The position numbers and the translations under genes were made by a program. Positions 37,493 through 46,611 of a DNA stretch of 64,000 bases are shown piece after piece. This stretch comes from Gammaproteobacteria bacterium (GTDB lineage Bacteria; Pseudomonadota; Gammaproteobacteria; HK1). How positions within the stretch are numbered: the first letter of the stretch is position 1; every line of letters begins with the position of its first letter. Below the pieces are notes generated by a model. The model was given only the letters and a program-made list of their open reading frames with translations, was not told where the DNA came from and did not search any database. The stretch spans positions 124,001 through 188,000 of the forward strand of contig JAJEAD010000076.1 in assembly GCA_022824305.1 (NCBI GenBank), written 5' to 3'.

Positions 37493-39358
37493 ATGCCCTC
37501 CGACCGCTTTCCCCTGCTCTCGAGGATCGAGAGTCCCGCCGACCTGCGGGCGCTGCCCCAGTCGGAGCTCCCGGCGGTGGTGCGCGAGCTCCGCGATTTC
37601 CTGATCGAGAGCGTATCGGAGTCCACCGGTCACTTCGCCGCGGGACTGGGAGCGGTGGAGCTCACCGTGGCCCTGCACTACCTCTTCGACACGCCGGAGG
37701 ACCGCATCGTCTGGGACGTCGGCCACCAGGCCTATCCGCACAAGATCCTGTGCGGGCGCCGCGATCGGATGCACACGGTGCGCAAGTGGCAGGGCCTCGC
37801 CCCCTTTCCCCGGCGCTCGGAGAGCCCCTTCGACACCTTCGGCGTCGGCCATGCCGGCACCTCGGTGGGCGCGGCGTTGGGCATGGCGATCGGAGCCCGG
37901 CAGGGTGGCACGCCACGCCGCGTGGTGGCGGTCATCGGCGACGGAGGCCTGACCTGCGGCATGGCCCTCGAAGCGTTCAACCACGCGGGCGACGTCGAAC
38001 CCAATCTTCTCGTCGTGCTCAACGACAACGAGATGTCCATCTCTCCCAACGTGGGCGCGCTCACCAAGCGCTTCGCCCAGGTGCTCTCCGGAAAGCTCTA
38101 CACGAGCGTGCGCGAGGGCGGCAGGAAGGCTCTGCGCCGTATGCCTTCGGTGTGGGAGCTCGCACGGCGCGCGGAGGAGCACGTCAAGGGGCTCATCGTG
38201 CCGGGCACGCTCTTCGAGGAGTTCGGCTTCAACTACATCGGGCCCATCGACGGACACGATCTCTCGGCGCTGCTCGCGACGCTGCGCAACCTCAAGGCGT
38301 TGCGCGGCCCTCAGCTCCTGCACATCGTCACCCGCAAGGGCAAGGGCTACCCGCCGGCGGAGGCGGACCCCGTCAAGTACCACGGCATTGCCGCCCCCTT
38401 CGACCCCGATGTCGGCATCGCCGCGGGCCGGTCCTCGGGAGGGCCCACCTACTCCCAGGTCTTCGGAGACTGGCTGTGCGACATGGCCGCGCGCGACGAG
38501 CGCCTGGTGGGCATCACCCCGGCCATGCGCGAAGGCTCGAAGATGGAGCGCTTCGCCCGGGAGTACCCGTCGCGCTACTTCGACGTCGGCATCGCGGAGC
38601 AGCACAGCGTGACGGTGGCCGCGGGCATGGCCTGCGAGGGCATGAAGCCGGTGGTCGCGATCTACTCGACCTTCCTGCAGCGCGCCTACGACCAGGTCGT
38701 GCACGACGTGGTGATTCAGGGACTGCCGGTGCTCTTCGCCATCGACCGGGCGGGACTGGTGGGCGGAGACGGCCCCACCCACGCCGGCGCCTTCGACATC
38801 TCCTTCCTGCGCTGCCTGCCCGGGATGGTGCTGATGGCGCCCGCGGACGAGAACGAGACCCGACAGATGCTCTACACCGCCTTCGGCATCGACGCTCCTT
38901 CCGCGGTGCGCTACCCGCGCGGCGCCGGGCCCGGGGTGCCGGTGGAGCAGGAGATGAGCGCACTGCCCGTCGGCCGGGCGGAGCTCCGCCGGCGCGGCCG
39001 GGACCTCGCCATCCTGTCCTTCGGCCCGATGCTCCAGTACGCGCTCGAGGCGGCGGAGCAGATCGACGCCACCGTGGTGAACATGCGCTTCGTCAAGCCC
39101 CTCGACGAGGAGATGATCCTGGAGATGGCGGCCACCCACGAACGGCTCCTCACGGTGGAGGAGAACGCGCTCGCGGGCGGCGCGGGCAGCGGGGTGAACG
39201 AAGTCCTGCTCTCCCATGGCGCGCAGGTCGCGGTGCGCAACCACGCCCTCCCCGACCGATTCATCGACCAGGGCTCGCGCGGAGACATGCTCCACGACGC
39301 CGGCCTCGACACCGAGGGCATCCTGGCCGCGGCGCGGGCCTTTTGCGACAGGCCGTGA
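37493..39358 (+). CDS. dxs: 1-deoxy-D-xylulose-5-phosphate synthase
   Basis: 621 residues, normal length. Condenses pyruvate and glyceraldehyde 3-phosphate with thiamine diphosphate, the entry step to isoprenoids by the MEP pathway; the product may feed the squalene/phytoene synthase at 46.6 kb. Visible: [12 protein letters not shown] (residues 74-85), the ThDP motif [18 protein letters not shown]...NDNEMSIS (from about 149), [10 protein letters not shown], and in the pyrimidine domain [15 protein letters not shown] with the catalytic Glu (about 362-376), then [15 protein letters not shown]. The start at ATG 37493 matches the family. Single gene. Confidence 0.97.
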   Translation: MPSDRFPLLSRIESPADLRALPQSELPAVVRELRDFLIESVSESTGHFAAGLGAVELTVALHYLFDTPEDRIVWDVGHQAYPHKILCGRRDRMHTVRKWQGLAPFPRRSESPFDTFGVGHAGTSVGAALGMAIGARQGGTPRRVVAVIGDGGLTCGMALEAFNHAGDVEPNLLVVLNDNEMSISPNVGALTKRFAQVLSGKLYTSVREGGRKALRRMPSVWELARRAEEHVKGLIVPGTLFEEFGFNYIGPIDGHDLSALLATLRNLKALRGPQLLHIVTRKGKGYPPAEADPVKYHGIAAPFDPDVGIAAGRSSGGPTYSQVFGDWLCDMAARDERLVGITPAMREGSKMERFAREYPSRYFDVGIAEQHSVTVAAGMACEGMKPVVAIYSTFLQRAYDQVVHDVVIQGLPVLFAIDRAGLVGGDGPTHAGAFDISFLRCLPGMVLMAPADENETRQMLYTAFGIDAPSAVRYPRGAGPGVPVEQEMSALPVGRAELRRRGRDLAILSFGPMLQYALEAAEQIDATVVNMRFVKPLDEEMILEMAATHERLLTVEENALAGGAGSGVNEVLLSHGAQVAVRNHALPDRFIDQGSRGDMLHDAGLDTEGILAAARAFCDRP

Positions 39359-39440
39359 CGCAGCGGATGGCTCGCAACCCGCCCAGCCGACGACGACGAA
39401 GGTAGCGGCGACTGGCCGCCCCTGCGGCAAGCGGCAATGA

Positions 39441-39620
39441 ACCATAGCGAAGGAAGCCATCAATCGCCTCGAGGAGCTTCGGACTGCGCTGATTTCTGCG
39501 GCTGTGAGAGGCAGAATCGATGTGCGGGAGGCTGTTCCGAGATACCGGTCGCGGTCGCCGTCAACCCCGGTCATTTGCTTGGGATGCCAGCGTAGATTAG
39601 ATTTGGGCACCAAATATTAA
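39441..39620 (+). pseudogene. Remnant of hsdS (type I restriction specificity subunit), 3' end
   Basis: About 60 codons without a start (a stop codon lies directly upstream) reading TIAKEAINRLEELRTALIS and AAVRGRIDVREAV. This is the C-terminal conserved helix and tail of HsdS, where the usual form is RTALISAAVTGKIDVR. The target-recognition domains and hsdM are gone. The remnant ends 45 bp before the fic gene, the position hsdS has in operons of the form hsdM-hsdS-fic-hsdR. Confidence 0.7.
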
Positions 39621-39664
39621 CAAAGCCTGCCTTATCCAGGTTTGCTTGACAGGGGCGTCTCACC

Positions 39665-40825
39665 GTGCACCGAGGCGAAACCGGCCGGTACGAGGTCACG
39701 AGCGTCGACGGCGAGACCGTACGAGCGTTCGTGCCCTCGCGCCTGCCGCCGGAGCCTGCATTGGACCTGTCAGTCCTGCAAGGCCCCCTCGAGAGGGCAT
39801 TGCTGGCGCTGGGCCGGGTGGACAGTCTTGCGACGCTGCTGCCGGAAACCCACCTGTTTCTCTACCGCTACGTCCGGAAGGAGGCGGTACTGTCCTCCCA
39901 GATCGAAGGCACTCAGTCCTCTCTGTCCGATCTCCTGCTGTTCGAGCTCGATGAGGCACCAGGCGTCCCCGTCGACGATGTCGTGGAAGTCTCGAACTAC
40001 GTGCTGGCCCTGGAACACGGGTTGCGGAGACTGCGCGGCGGCTTTCCGCTGTGCAACCGCCTCATCCGGGAGATGCACGCCGAACTGATGACACGGGGCC
40101 GGGGCAGCGACAAGGCTCCAGGGGAGTTCCGGCGCTCCCAGAACTGGATCGGGGGCCGACGGCCGGGGACCGCACGCTTCGTTCCGCCGCCGGTCCATGC
40201 GCTCTCCGACTGCATGTCCGACCTGGAGCGCTTCTTTCATGAACAGGAATCCGGGCTGCCGGTGCTTCTGCGCGCGGGGCTCGCGCACGTTCAGTTCGAG
40301 ACCATTCACCCCTTCCTGGACGGCAACGGCCGAATCGGGCGTCTGCTGATCACATTGATGCTGTGTCACGAGCGCGTGCTGCAGGAGCCGCTCTTGTATC
40401 TGAGCCTCTACTTCAAGCGCTATCGAGACGACTACTACATGTTGCTCAACGAGGTAAGAAAAAGCGGCGACTGGGAGGCGTGGCTCACGTTCTTTCTCGA
40501 CGGCGTAGCGGAAACTTCGCAAGAGGCGGTCTCGACTGCCCAGCGCTTGCTGTCGCTGTTCCAGGAAGACCGTGCTCGAATCCAGCAGAGAGGCCGCGCC
40601 GCGGGATCGGCGCTACGCGTCCACCAGGCGTTGCAGGAACGCCCCATCATCTCTCTTCAGAAGCTGGTCGACCGTACGAACCTTTCATTCCCGGCGGTGT
40701 CCGCCGGGATGAAGATCCTCGAGGAGCTTGGCGTGACGCAGGAGCTGACCGGCCGGAAGCGGAACCGTCTGTTCGGCTACGGACGCTACCTTGCCATCCT
40801 CAGCGAGGGAACCGAACCGCTGTGA
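39665..40825 (+). CDS. Fic-family protein (class II, with C-terminal winged helix)
   Basis: 386 residues from GTG 39665. Fic enzymes transfer AMP or related groups from nucleotides onto proteins. The core motif HPFLDGNGRIGR is intact from about residue 215. The N-terminal inhibitory helix SSQIEGT (Glu near 81) marks class II, so activity is expected to be autoinhibited. After the Fic domain a helix-turn-helix end is present (SLQKLVDRTNLSFPAVSAGMKIL). It lies between scraps of hsdS and hsdR; Fic genes are common passengers of type I restriction operons. The last bases overlap the hsdR remnant start (GTGA at 40822-40825). It appears intact although its operon has decayed. Confidence 0.9.
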   Translation: MHRGETGRYEVTSVDGETVRAFVPSRLPPEPALDLSVLQGPLERALLALGRVDSLATLLPETHLFLYRYVRKEAVLSSQIEGTQSSLSDLLLFELDEAPGVPVDDVVEVSNYVLALEHGLRRLRGGFPLCNRLIREMHAELMTRGRGSDKAPGEFRRSQNWIGGRRPGTARFVPPPVHALSDCMSDLERFFHEQESGLPVLLRAGLAHVQFETIHPFLDGNGRIGRLLITLMLCHERVLQEPLLYLSLYFKRYRDDYYMLLNEVRKSGDWEAWLTFFLDGVAETSQEAVSTAQRLLSLFQEDRARIQQRGRAAGSALRVHQALQERPIISLQKLVDRTNLSFPAVSAGMKILEELGVTQELTGRKRNRLFGYGRYLAILSEGTEPL

Positions 40826-40905
40826 ACAATCCGATTTCCGAGCTCGCCTTCGAGGACGCCATCGAAGCGGCCCTGCTGCGCCACGGTCCGGATGAAAGTC
40901 CGGGC
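40822..40905 (+). pseudogene. Remnant of hsdR (type I restriction endonuclease), 5' end
   Basis: Starts at GTG 40822, overlapping the fic stop, and reads MNNPISELAFEDAIEAALL followed by RHGPDE, the normal N-terminus of HsdR. Similarity ends around 40900, and the frame then runs into the end of the convergent methyltransferase gene. The nuclease and motor domains are missing. Confidence 0.65.
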
Positions 40906-40970
40906 ACTCCGCTCCGCGACGCCACGGATGAAATCCCGCCGTATGGCGAACCGGGAATGCGCCCCGGCGG

Positions 40971-42068
40971 CTACTCCTTCTCGATCACCAGGTACGCGTT
41001 GACGTGGTCCATGGCGTGGTCCGAGGGCCTCGCCCGGACCCGATCGCGGTAGGCGCGGTAGAACCCCTCGAGAATCTCCCGGCGTTCCTCCGCCGGACGC
41101 TCGGGCGAGAGCGCGCCCCCATAGATGCTCTCGCTCCAGTAACGCACGCTCGGGACGTAGTCCGCCGCGAGGCGCTCCGGGTCGCGGTGGGCGGAGAAGG
41201 CGGTCGCGAGGGGGCACGGAAGCACCCGGGTCTCGAGCGACAGGAGGCGAAGCCCCGCACGCGAGACGGCGCTCGCGGGGTCGTCGAAGGGCGCGCGCCA
41301 CTCCTCCTCGGACCGGTAGTACTGGACGTGGTTCATGCGCGCGTACTCCTCGCGCGTCACGCTGCCATCGTCCACGAAGGAGCGCCAGATGTCGTTGACG
41401 GTCTCGAACACGCTCACTCCGCGGGTCCGGCCGAAGTAGCGGCCCTCGCCGTCCCGGGCGAATGGCGCGAGGACGAGGCGGCCGCCGGGCACGAGCTCCG
41501 CCGCCCGGTGCACGAGCAGCGTCTCCCAGTCCCGACGCGCCTGTTCCCGGTACGCCTCGCGCTCGGGGCCCTCGGCGGCGGCCGGGTGCACGTGGTCGGA
41601 GAGGTCGCAGGGCCTGGTGCTCAGCCAGTGCATGGCGCAGGCGGAGAAGCCGAGGTGGAGGCTCCGCGGCGGCAGGATCTGATGAAAGAAGGTGGTTGCG
41701 CTCGCAAGCGGGTAGAGGTGGTCGAAGGCGGGAAGGAAGCTCTCGACCGCGCTCAGGCCGTGCACGGTGCGCATCAGCGCGTTGTAGTCGTTGAGAGGCT
41801 GGTCCGAGTGCACGATGCACACCGGCAGCGTGGGGGCGCGCCTCCGAATCTCCCCGATTGCCGCCCCGATCATCGAGAGCGAGGTCGCGCCGTCGGCGCA
41901 GCCCATGTCGCAGAGGGTGAAGCGCTCCCGCGGCAGCGTCATGGCGCGAATGGACTCGAGCACCAGCGGCGTCGCCGCGCCGATCACGTCCATCGCCCCC
42001 CGGGCGGCATCGAAGTAGACGCCGCCCACACGCATGCGCACGTGCTCCGCGTGGTGAGCGGCCGACAT
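40971..42068 (-). CDS. SABATH-family carboxyl methyltransferase
   Basis: 365 residues from ATG 42068 (AAGG about 12 bases upstream; GTG 42113 would add 15). SABATH enzymes methylate carboxyl groups of small acids with SAM and are best known from plants (salicylate, jasmonate, IAA). Landmarks are all here: DMGCADGATSL for SAM binding (about residue 54), SDQPLNDYNAL, FFHQILPPRSLHLGFSACAMHWLS (the segment lining the substrate pocket), GGRLVLAP, and the C-terminal part with EEYARMNHVQYYRSEEEW. The substrate is unknown and no pathway genes are adjacent. Bacterial members are uncommon but known. Confidence 0.85.
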   Translation of the reverse strand: MSAAHHAEHVRMRVGGVYFDAARGAMDVIGAATPLVLESIRAMTLPRERFTLCDMGCADGATSLSMIGAAIGEIRRRAPTLPVCIVHSDQPLNDYNALMRTVHGLSAVESFLPAFDHLYPLASATTFFHQILPPRSLHLGFSACAMHWLSTRPCDLSDHVHPAAAEGPEREAYREQARRDWETLLVHRAAELVPGGRLVLAPFARDGEGRYFGRTRGVSVFETVNDIWRSFVDDGSVTREEYARMNHVQYYRSEEEWRAPFDDPASAVSRAGLRLLSLETRVLPCPLATAFSAHRDPERLAADYVPSVRYWSESIYGGALSPERPAEERREILEGFYRAYRDRVRARPSDHAMDHVNAYLVIEKE

Positions 42069-42153
42069 CGGCGTAGCTGCCTTGCTGCCGTGGAAGGCAA
42101 GAGCCGCCGGCACGGAGGCCGGCGGCCCTTTCGCTCCGGCTACCGGGAGAGGG

Positions 42154-43119
42154 TCACATTCCGAGCCAGGACTTGACGAGGTCCTGGTTCGCGCCCACCC
42201 ATTCCCGGGCGTACTCCTCGGGGTCGCGCTCGTCCACCGCCACCGCCGACGACCAGTCGTTGATGAGCTGGGTGCCGAACTCGATGCGGTTCAACAGCGC
42301 GACGAAGTTGGGGGCCGCGGTGTCCAGGCGCTTCGAGTAGGCGATCTGGGAGCTTATGGGCGGGAAGGAAGTCGCGACGTAGGACTTCTCGTACCACTCG
42401 GGGTCGGCGGACGCATCGACCACGCTCCACTTCTCCGGATCATGCTCGGGCTCTTCGAGCACCACCAGCTCGTGCATGCCGAAGATGTGGTGCGGCAGGT
42501 AGCAGGCCCACACCACGACCCGGCCCGCCTTCGCGTCGGCGTCGATCTGGGCGAGGATGACGTTCTCTTCGCTCACCGTGAGCTCGTAGAGGTCGGCGAA
42601 CCCGTAGTCGCGCGCCCGGACCTTGTGGATGTTGGTCGACGCCCACCCCGGAGCCCCCATCCAGATCTCGCCCTTGCCGTCGCCGTTGCGGTCCGTGAGC
42701 TCCACGATCTCCGGCTTGGTCAGGTCGTAGACCGATGCGAGGCCGTAGCGCTCCATCGCCGCCCGGGTGGTGCAGAAGGCGTCCATCGCCGCGAAGGTGG
42801 GGGAGGTCAGCGCCACCGTCTCCTTCCCGTTCACGTACTCGTCGACGAAGCCCTGGTTGTTGGGCAGCCACACGTCGGGGTGGACGTCGACGTCGCCCTT
42901 GCCCTGGTCCATCGCCTTGAAGAACACCGGGTGGGTGCCGGGCACGAACTCGACCTCGAGCCCGAGGTTGTCCTCGGCGACGACCTTCAGCACGTTCGTC
43001 ATCACCTTGGCGTAGGCCCAGTTGGGCTGGCCGATGACGACGGTCTCCGCCGCGTGGACGGCGGCCCCGGCCGCCAGACCGGCCGCCGCCAACACAATGG
43101 CTAGCGCTCGCTTCAACAT
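42154..43119 (-). CDS. Glycine betaine/quaternary-amine ABC transporter binding protein
   Basis: 321 residues from ATG 43119, which has AGGAGAGG five bases upstream. Signal peptide LKRALAIVLAAAGLAAGAAVHA, then an OpuAC-type domain (ETVVIGQPNWAYAKVMTNVL, GDVDVHPDVWLPNN, GAPGWASTNIHK). Aromatic residues such as the Trp in QPNWAYA and WACYLPHH probably form the cation cage for betaine-type ligands. It follows its permease by 43 bp. No ATPase gene is in this operon. Confidence 0.88.
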   Translation of the reverse strand: MLKRALAIVLAAAGLAAGAAVHAAETVVIGQPNWAYAKVMTNVLKVVAEDNLGLEVEFVPGTHPVFFKAMDQGKGDVDVHPDVWLPNNQGFVDEYVNGKETVALTSPTFAAMDAFCTTRAAMERYGLASVYDLTKPEIVELTDRNGDGKGEIWMGAPGWASTNIHKVRARDYGFADLYELTVSEENVILAQIDADAKAGRVVVWACYLPHHIFGMHELVVLEEPEHDPEKWSVVDASADPEWYEKSYVATSFPPISSQIAYSKRLDTAAPNFVALLNRIEFGTQLINDWSSAVAVDERDPEEYAREWVGANQDLVKSWLGM

Positions 43120-43162
43120 GTTTCCTCTCCTGGTGGTGGTGGTTGGAACGGACAATCCGCGC

Positions 43163-44698
43163 TCAGCGTCCGGAGGACGGTATCCGTCCCTGCACGATAC
43201 GGTCAAGAATCATCGCGCAGAACAGGATCGCGAGTCCGGCGAGCACGCCCTTGCCCTCGTTCGCGTAGGTGAGCGCATCGAGCACCTCCTCCCCCAGGCC
43301 CCGGGCGCCGATGAGCGAAGCGATGACCACCATGGACAGGCACATGAGAATGGTCTGATTGATGCCGGTCATGATGGAGGGCATGGCCAGGGGCAGGTCC
43401 ACCTTCAGCAGCAACTGGGCCGGCGAGGTGCCGAAGGCGAGCGCCGCTTCCCGTACCGCGGGCGGGACGCCGTGCAGCCCCAGCACGGTGAGCCGGACCA
43501 CCGGAGGCATGCCGAACACCACGGTGGCGAGGATGCCGGGCGGCTTTCCGATCCCGAAGAAGGCGATCACCGGAATCAGGTAGACGAAGGAGGGCATGGT
43601 CTGCATGAGATCCAGCACCGGCCGCACCAGCGAATGGACGCGCGGACTGCGCGCGCACCAGATCCCGAGCGGAATCCCGCCCACCAGGCAGAGCAGGGCG
43701 GCGGAGCCGAGCAGGGCCACCGTGGTCATGCTCTTGTCCCAGAATCCGAGCACCCCGAGGTAGGCGAGCGCGGCCGCCGTGAACACCGCGACCCGGGGAC
43801 CCGCCATCCGGTACGCGAGCAGCACGATCACCCCCATGACGACCGGCCAGGGAGTGGAGACGAGCAGGGTCTCCATGCCATCGAGGAGGAGGCGGATGGC
43901 ATGCGTGATGCCGGTGAAGAGCCCGGCCCACGACTCCGTCATCCACTGAAAGGCGCCGTCGATCGCGGATTCCACCGAACGGCGCCAGGAGCGGCTTTCG
44001 GGAAACTCCGCGAGCCATTCCGGGACGTCTCCGGCGGAGAAACGATAGGCGCTCAGGCCGTACACGGCGCCCACGAAGGCGCTCGTTCCGGCTGCGGCGC
44101 CGGCGCCGCCCCTGCCCCGCACCGAGCGGTCCGAACACCAGCGGAAGTAGCGCCGGGAAAGGGCACGGTTCGCGATCAGGCCCTGCGCAAGCTTCGCCAG
44201 CACGAGGAACGCAACGCCCAGGGCCACCAGCGCCGGCGCGGTTGCGGCGGCGGCCTCCGCTGCGAGAAGCGCTTCCCCGCTTGCGGCCTCCAGAGCGAGC
44301 GCCGATTCTTCGAGGCTGGCGGCGTTGGACGCGCCCGCGGCCACGGCCTCCTCGGCCTCGGCGCGCCGCGTGGACGCGCTCCCGGCGAGGCGTTGCGCAC
44401 GCGCGAGCTCCTCCGCCCCGAGCTCGGCGAAGAGACCCCGCGACAACTGCACCCATGCCAGCGCCTCGACGAAGAGAAAGAGCCAGAACCAGTTCCAGAG
44501 CTGGCGCGCCGCGAGCCAGACGGGACCGAGGAGAGCGGCCACCGGATTGAAGGACGCGACGTGGCCGCTCGATGCGTGAAGCCGCGCGAACTCGCGCGCG
44601 TAGTAGCCCGCAGCGCCCCCGACGAAGGCGGCGATGCTGCTCTCGGACATCACTGCGCCGCCGGCGTCCCCCGCTGCCTCGACCTTGTTCCTCTCCAC
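43163..44698 (-). CDS. Quaternary-amine ABC permease with an unusual N-terminal extension
   Basis: 511 residues, well above the 280-350 usual for ProW/OpuAB permeases. The last ~300 residues are the permease proper: GIPLGIWCARSP, a typical LMQTMPSFVYLIPVIAFFGIG, and the EAA loop REAALAFGTSPAQLLLKVDLPLAMPSI. The first ~200 residues contain hydrophobic segments (FNPVAALLGPVWLAARQLWNWFWLFLF resembles DUF2628 membrane proteins) and an Ala/Glu-rich coiled-coil stretch (about 95-140). Start GTG 44698; ATG 44650 is possible. It precedes the binding protein in a two-gene operon that lacks an ATPase, which must be supplied by another locus, plausibly 60.7-61.7 kb. Confidence 0.85.
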   Translation of the reverse strand: MERNKVEAAGDAGGAVMSESSIAAFVGGAAGYYAREFARLHASSGHVASFNPVAALLGPVWLAARQLWNWFWLFLFVEALAWVQLSRGLFAELGAEELARAQRLAGSASTRRAEAEEAVAAGASNAASLEESALALEAASGEALLAAEAAAATAPALVALGVAFLVLAKLAQGLIANRALSRRYFRWCSDRSVRGRGGAGAAAGTSAFVGAVYGLSAYRFSAGDVPEWLAEFPESRSWRRSVESAIDGAFQWMTESWAGLFTGITHAIRLLLDGMETLLVSTPWPVVMGVIVLLAYRMAGPRVAVFTAAALAYLGVLGFWDKSMTTVALLGSAALLCLVGGIPLGIWCARSPRVHSLVRPVLDLMQTMPSFVYLIPVIAFFGIGKPPGILATVVFGMPPVVRLTVLGLHGVPPAVREAALAFGTSPAQLLLKVDLPLAMPSIMTGINQTILMCLSMVVIASLIGARGLGEEVLDALTYANEGKGVLAGLAILFCAMILDRIVQGRIPSSGR

Positions 44699-45015
44699 CT
44701 CCCCGTTCCTCCCTGATCACTGATTCCCGCGCGCATCGACGAACGTCGTTGGGGGCGCACGGCACGCGCCTTGGTCGACCTCGCGGCGGTGATTCGCCTC
44801 CGCGCCGGCCCGGCCCTGCGCGCAGCGTCGCGTCATCCGCCTCGAATCCTGTCCGCGGCGGGACGAGGCGCAACGCGCCGCGGAAGGAATCGCGGGTCCG
44901 GGCGCGCTTGATTGTTCGCCGGTGCAGATTGTCTCCAGCGCCCTCCCCGAGTGTTTCCGCGGCAACTCTCGGCGCATTGCGGATGCTTCGGAGCGTATTC
45001 TTCTCCGGCCGGCCC
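44699..45015. other. Intergenic region between permease and aminotransferase, no gene recognised
   Basis: 317 bp upstream of the permease operon. A 12-bp palindrome CGACGAACGTCG (44737-44748) lies 39 bp before the permease start and may be an operator. No coding frame with family resemblance is visible. Confidence 0.35.
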
Positions 45016-46416
45016 TCACCCGCGCCAGAGCCCCTCCCGCACGAGGTCGTCCTGGGTCCGGCGAATGCTCTCCCGCAGGGTCTCCGCGAGGAAGTCGATG
45101 TCGGCCCGGCTCATCGTCAAGGGGGGCGAGAAAATGTTCAGGTGCCCGCCGGGACGAACGATGAGGCCGTTGCGACGCGCATGCCCGGCGATGCGGTCCC
45201 CGATGGCGACCTCCGGAGGGAAGAGCGCCTTGCTCTCCCGGTCGGCGACGTTCTCGATCGCGAACATGAACCCCGCGCCACGAACATCTCCGACGATGTC
45301 GAAGTCCAGCAGGGTGTCGAGGCTCGACTTGAAGTAGCCCGAGGTCTCGCGCACGTGACGGCAGATCCCCTCGCGTTCGATGAGAGCGATGTTCGCGAGC
45401 GCCGCGGCGCAGCACACGGGGTGCTCGGCGTAGGTGAATCCGTGGGTGAAGGTGCCGCTCCCGGCCACCGGTCCGCGCAGGACTTCCATGATGCGCGAGC
45501 TGACGATCGTCGCCCCGAGCGGGAGATAGCCCGAGGTCAGTCCCTTGGCGCAGGTGACGATGTCCGGAGCCATGGCGAAGACCGCGTCGGAGGCGAGCAT
45601 CTCCCCGAGGCGGCCGAAGCCGGTGACCACTTCGTCGGCGATGACCAGGATGTCGTGGGCCTTGCAGATCTCCGATATGCGTTCGAAGTATCCCGGGGGA
45701 GGAACCAGCACCCCGCCCATGCCCATGACCGGCTCGGCGTAGAAGCAGGCGATGCGATCCGCGCCCACCCGCTCCACCGCTTCCGCGAACTCGTCCACGA
45801 GGCGGTCGCAGAACGCCCCCGCGTCATCGCCGCCGGCGCCGCGATAGGCATAGGGCGCGGAGACGTAGTGCACTCCCGCCCTCGACACGTCGAAGCCCAC
45901 CTTGATCTCGTCGATTCCGCAGAGCGCCGCGGACGCCGTGGTGCTGCCGTGGTAGGCGTTGCGCCGGCAGATGATCTCCTTCTTCTCCGCCCGGCCGAGG
46001 GTGTTGAAGTAGCGCTGCACGATCCGCAGCGCCGCGTCGTTGGCGGTCGACCCCCCGCCGGAGTACAGCACGTGATCGAGGTCACCGGGGGCGAGGCGGG
46101 CGAGCTTCGCGCTCAACCGGGCGGCGGGCGGCGAGGTCGTCGCCCGAAACGGGTTCGCGAAGGGCAGGCGCCGCGCCTGCGTGGCGATCGCCTCCACGAT
46201 CTCGCTTCGCCCGTAGCCGGCGTTGACGCACCACACGCCGCCCATCGCGTCCATCAGGCGGCTGCCGTTGATGTCGGTCACGTACACCCCGTCGCCCTCG
46301 ACGAGGATCTCGGGGCCCTCCTCGACGAACTGCGCATAGTCCGTCCACCCGTGCACGGTATGGAGACGGTCCTTCTCCCGGAGATCCTGGATGTCGAACT
46401 CGAGATTGGTCTTCAC
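45016..46416 (-). CDS. Class III aminotransferase (omega-amino acid:pyruvate type)
   Basis: 466 residues. Fold-type I PLP enzyme moving an amino group from an omega-amine or beta-amino acid to a keto acid. Visible: the start MKTNLEFDIQDLREKDRLHTVHGWTDY typical of this subgroup (split here as two parts: MKTNLEFDIQ and DRLHTVHGWTDY), MDAMGGVWCVNAGYGR, YSGGGSTANDAALRI, HGSTTASAALCG, IADEVVTGFGR with the cofactor Asp, and the Schiff-base Lys in TCAKGLTSGYLPLGA. It lies upstream of the betaine-type permease on the same strand, 317 bp apart, so a link with amine catabolism is possible. Donor and acceptor cannot be read from sequence. Confidence 0.85.
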   Translation of the reverse strand: MKTNLEFDIQDLREKDRLHTVHGWTDYAQFVEEGPEILVEGDGVYVTDINGSRLMDAMGGVWCVNAGYGRSEIVEAIATQARRLPFANPFRATTSPPAARLSAKLARLAPGDLDHVLYSGGGSTANDAALRIVQRYFNTLGRAEKKEIICRRNAYHGSTTASAALCGIDEIKVGFDVSRAGVHYVSAPYAYRGAGGDDAGAFCDRLVDEFAEAVERVGADRIACFYAEPVMGMGGVLVPPPGYFERISEICKAHDILVIADEVVTGFGRLGEMLASDAVFAMAPDIVTCAKGLTSGYLPLGATIVSSRIMEVLRGPVAGSGTFTHGFTYAEHPVCCAAALANIALIEREGICRHVRETSGYFKSSLDTLLDFDIVGDVRGAGFMFAIENVADRESKALFPPEVAIGDRIAGHARRNGLIVRPGGHLNIFSPPLTMSRADIDFLAETLRESIRRTQDDLVREGLWRG

Positions 46417-46611
46417 TCGTCGCTACCTCGCCAAGTGCATGTTCGTGTGGAAGGAATCGCCGCGGACGCCGGCCGCTCGTCCCCGCGATGGTCGTGGGTA
46501 CGGATGCCCCAGAGTACCCCGCGGGGGAGGGCCGGGTCAGCGATGCGCGCTGGAGGCGCTCTCCGGACGCGGCCGGCGGGACGCTCCTTCACCGAGGATC
46601 GGTGCCGGGAT

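Noticed and set aside
37448-39613. 721-codon minus-strand open frame
   Set aside because: Antisense to dxs; no motif and atypical amino acid composition.
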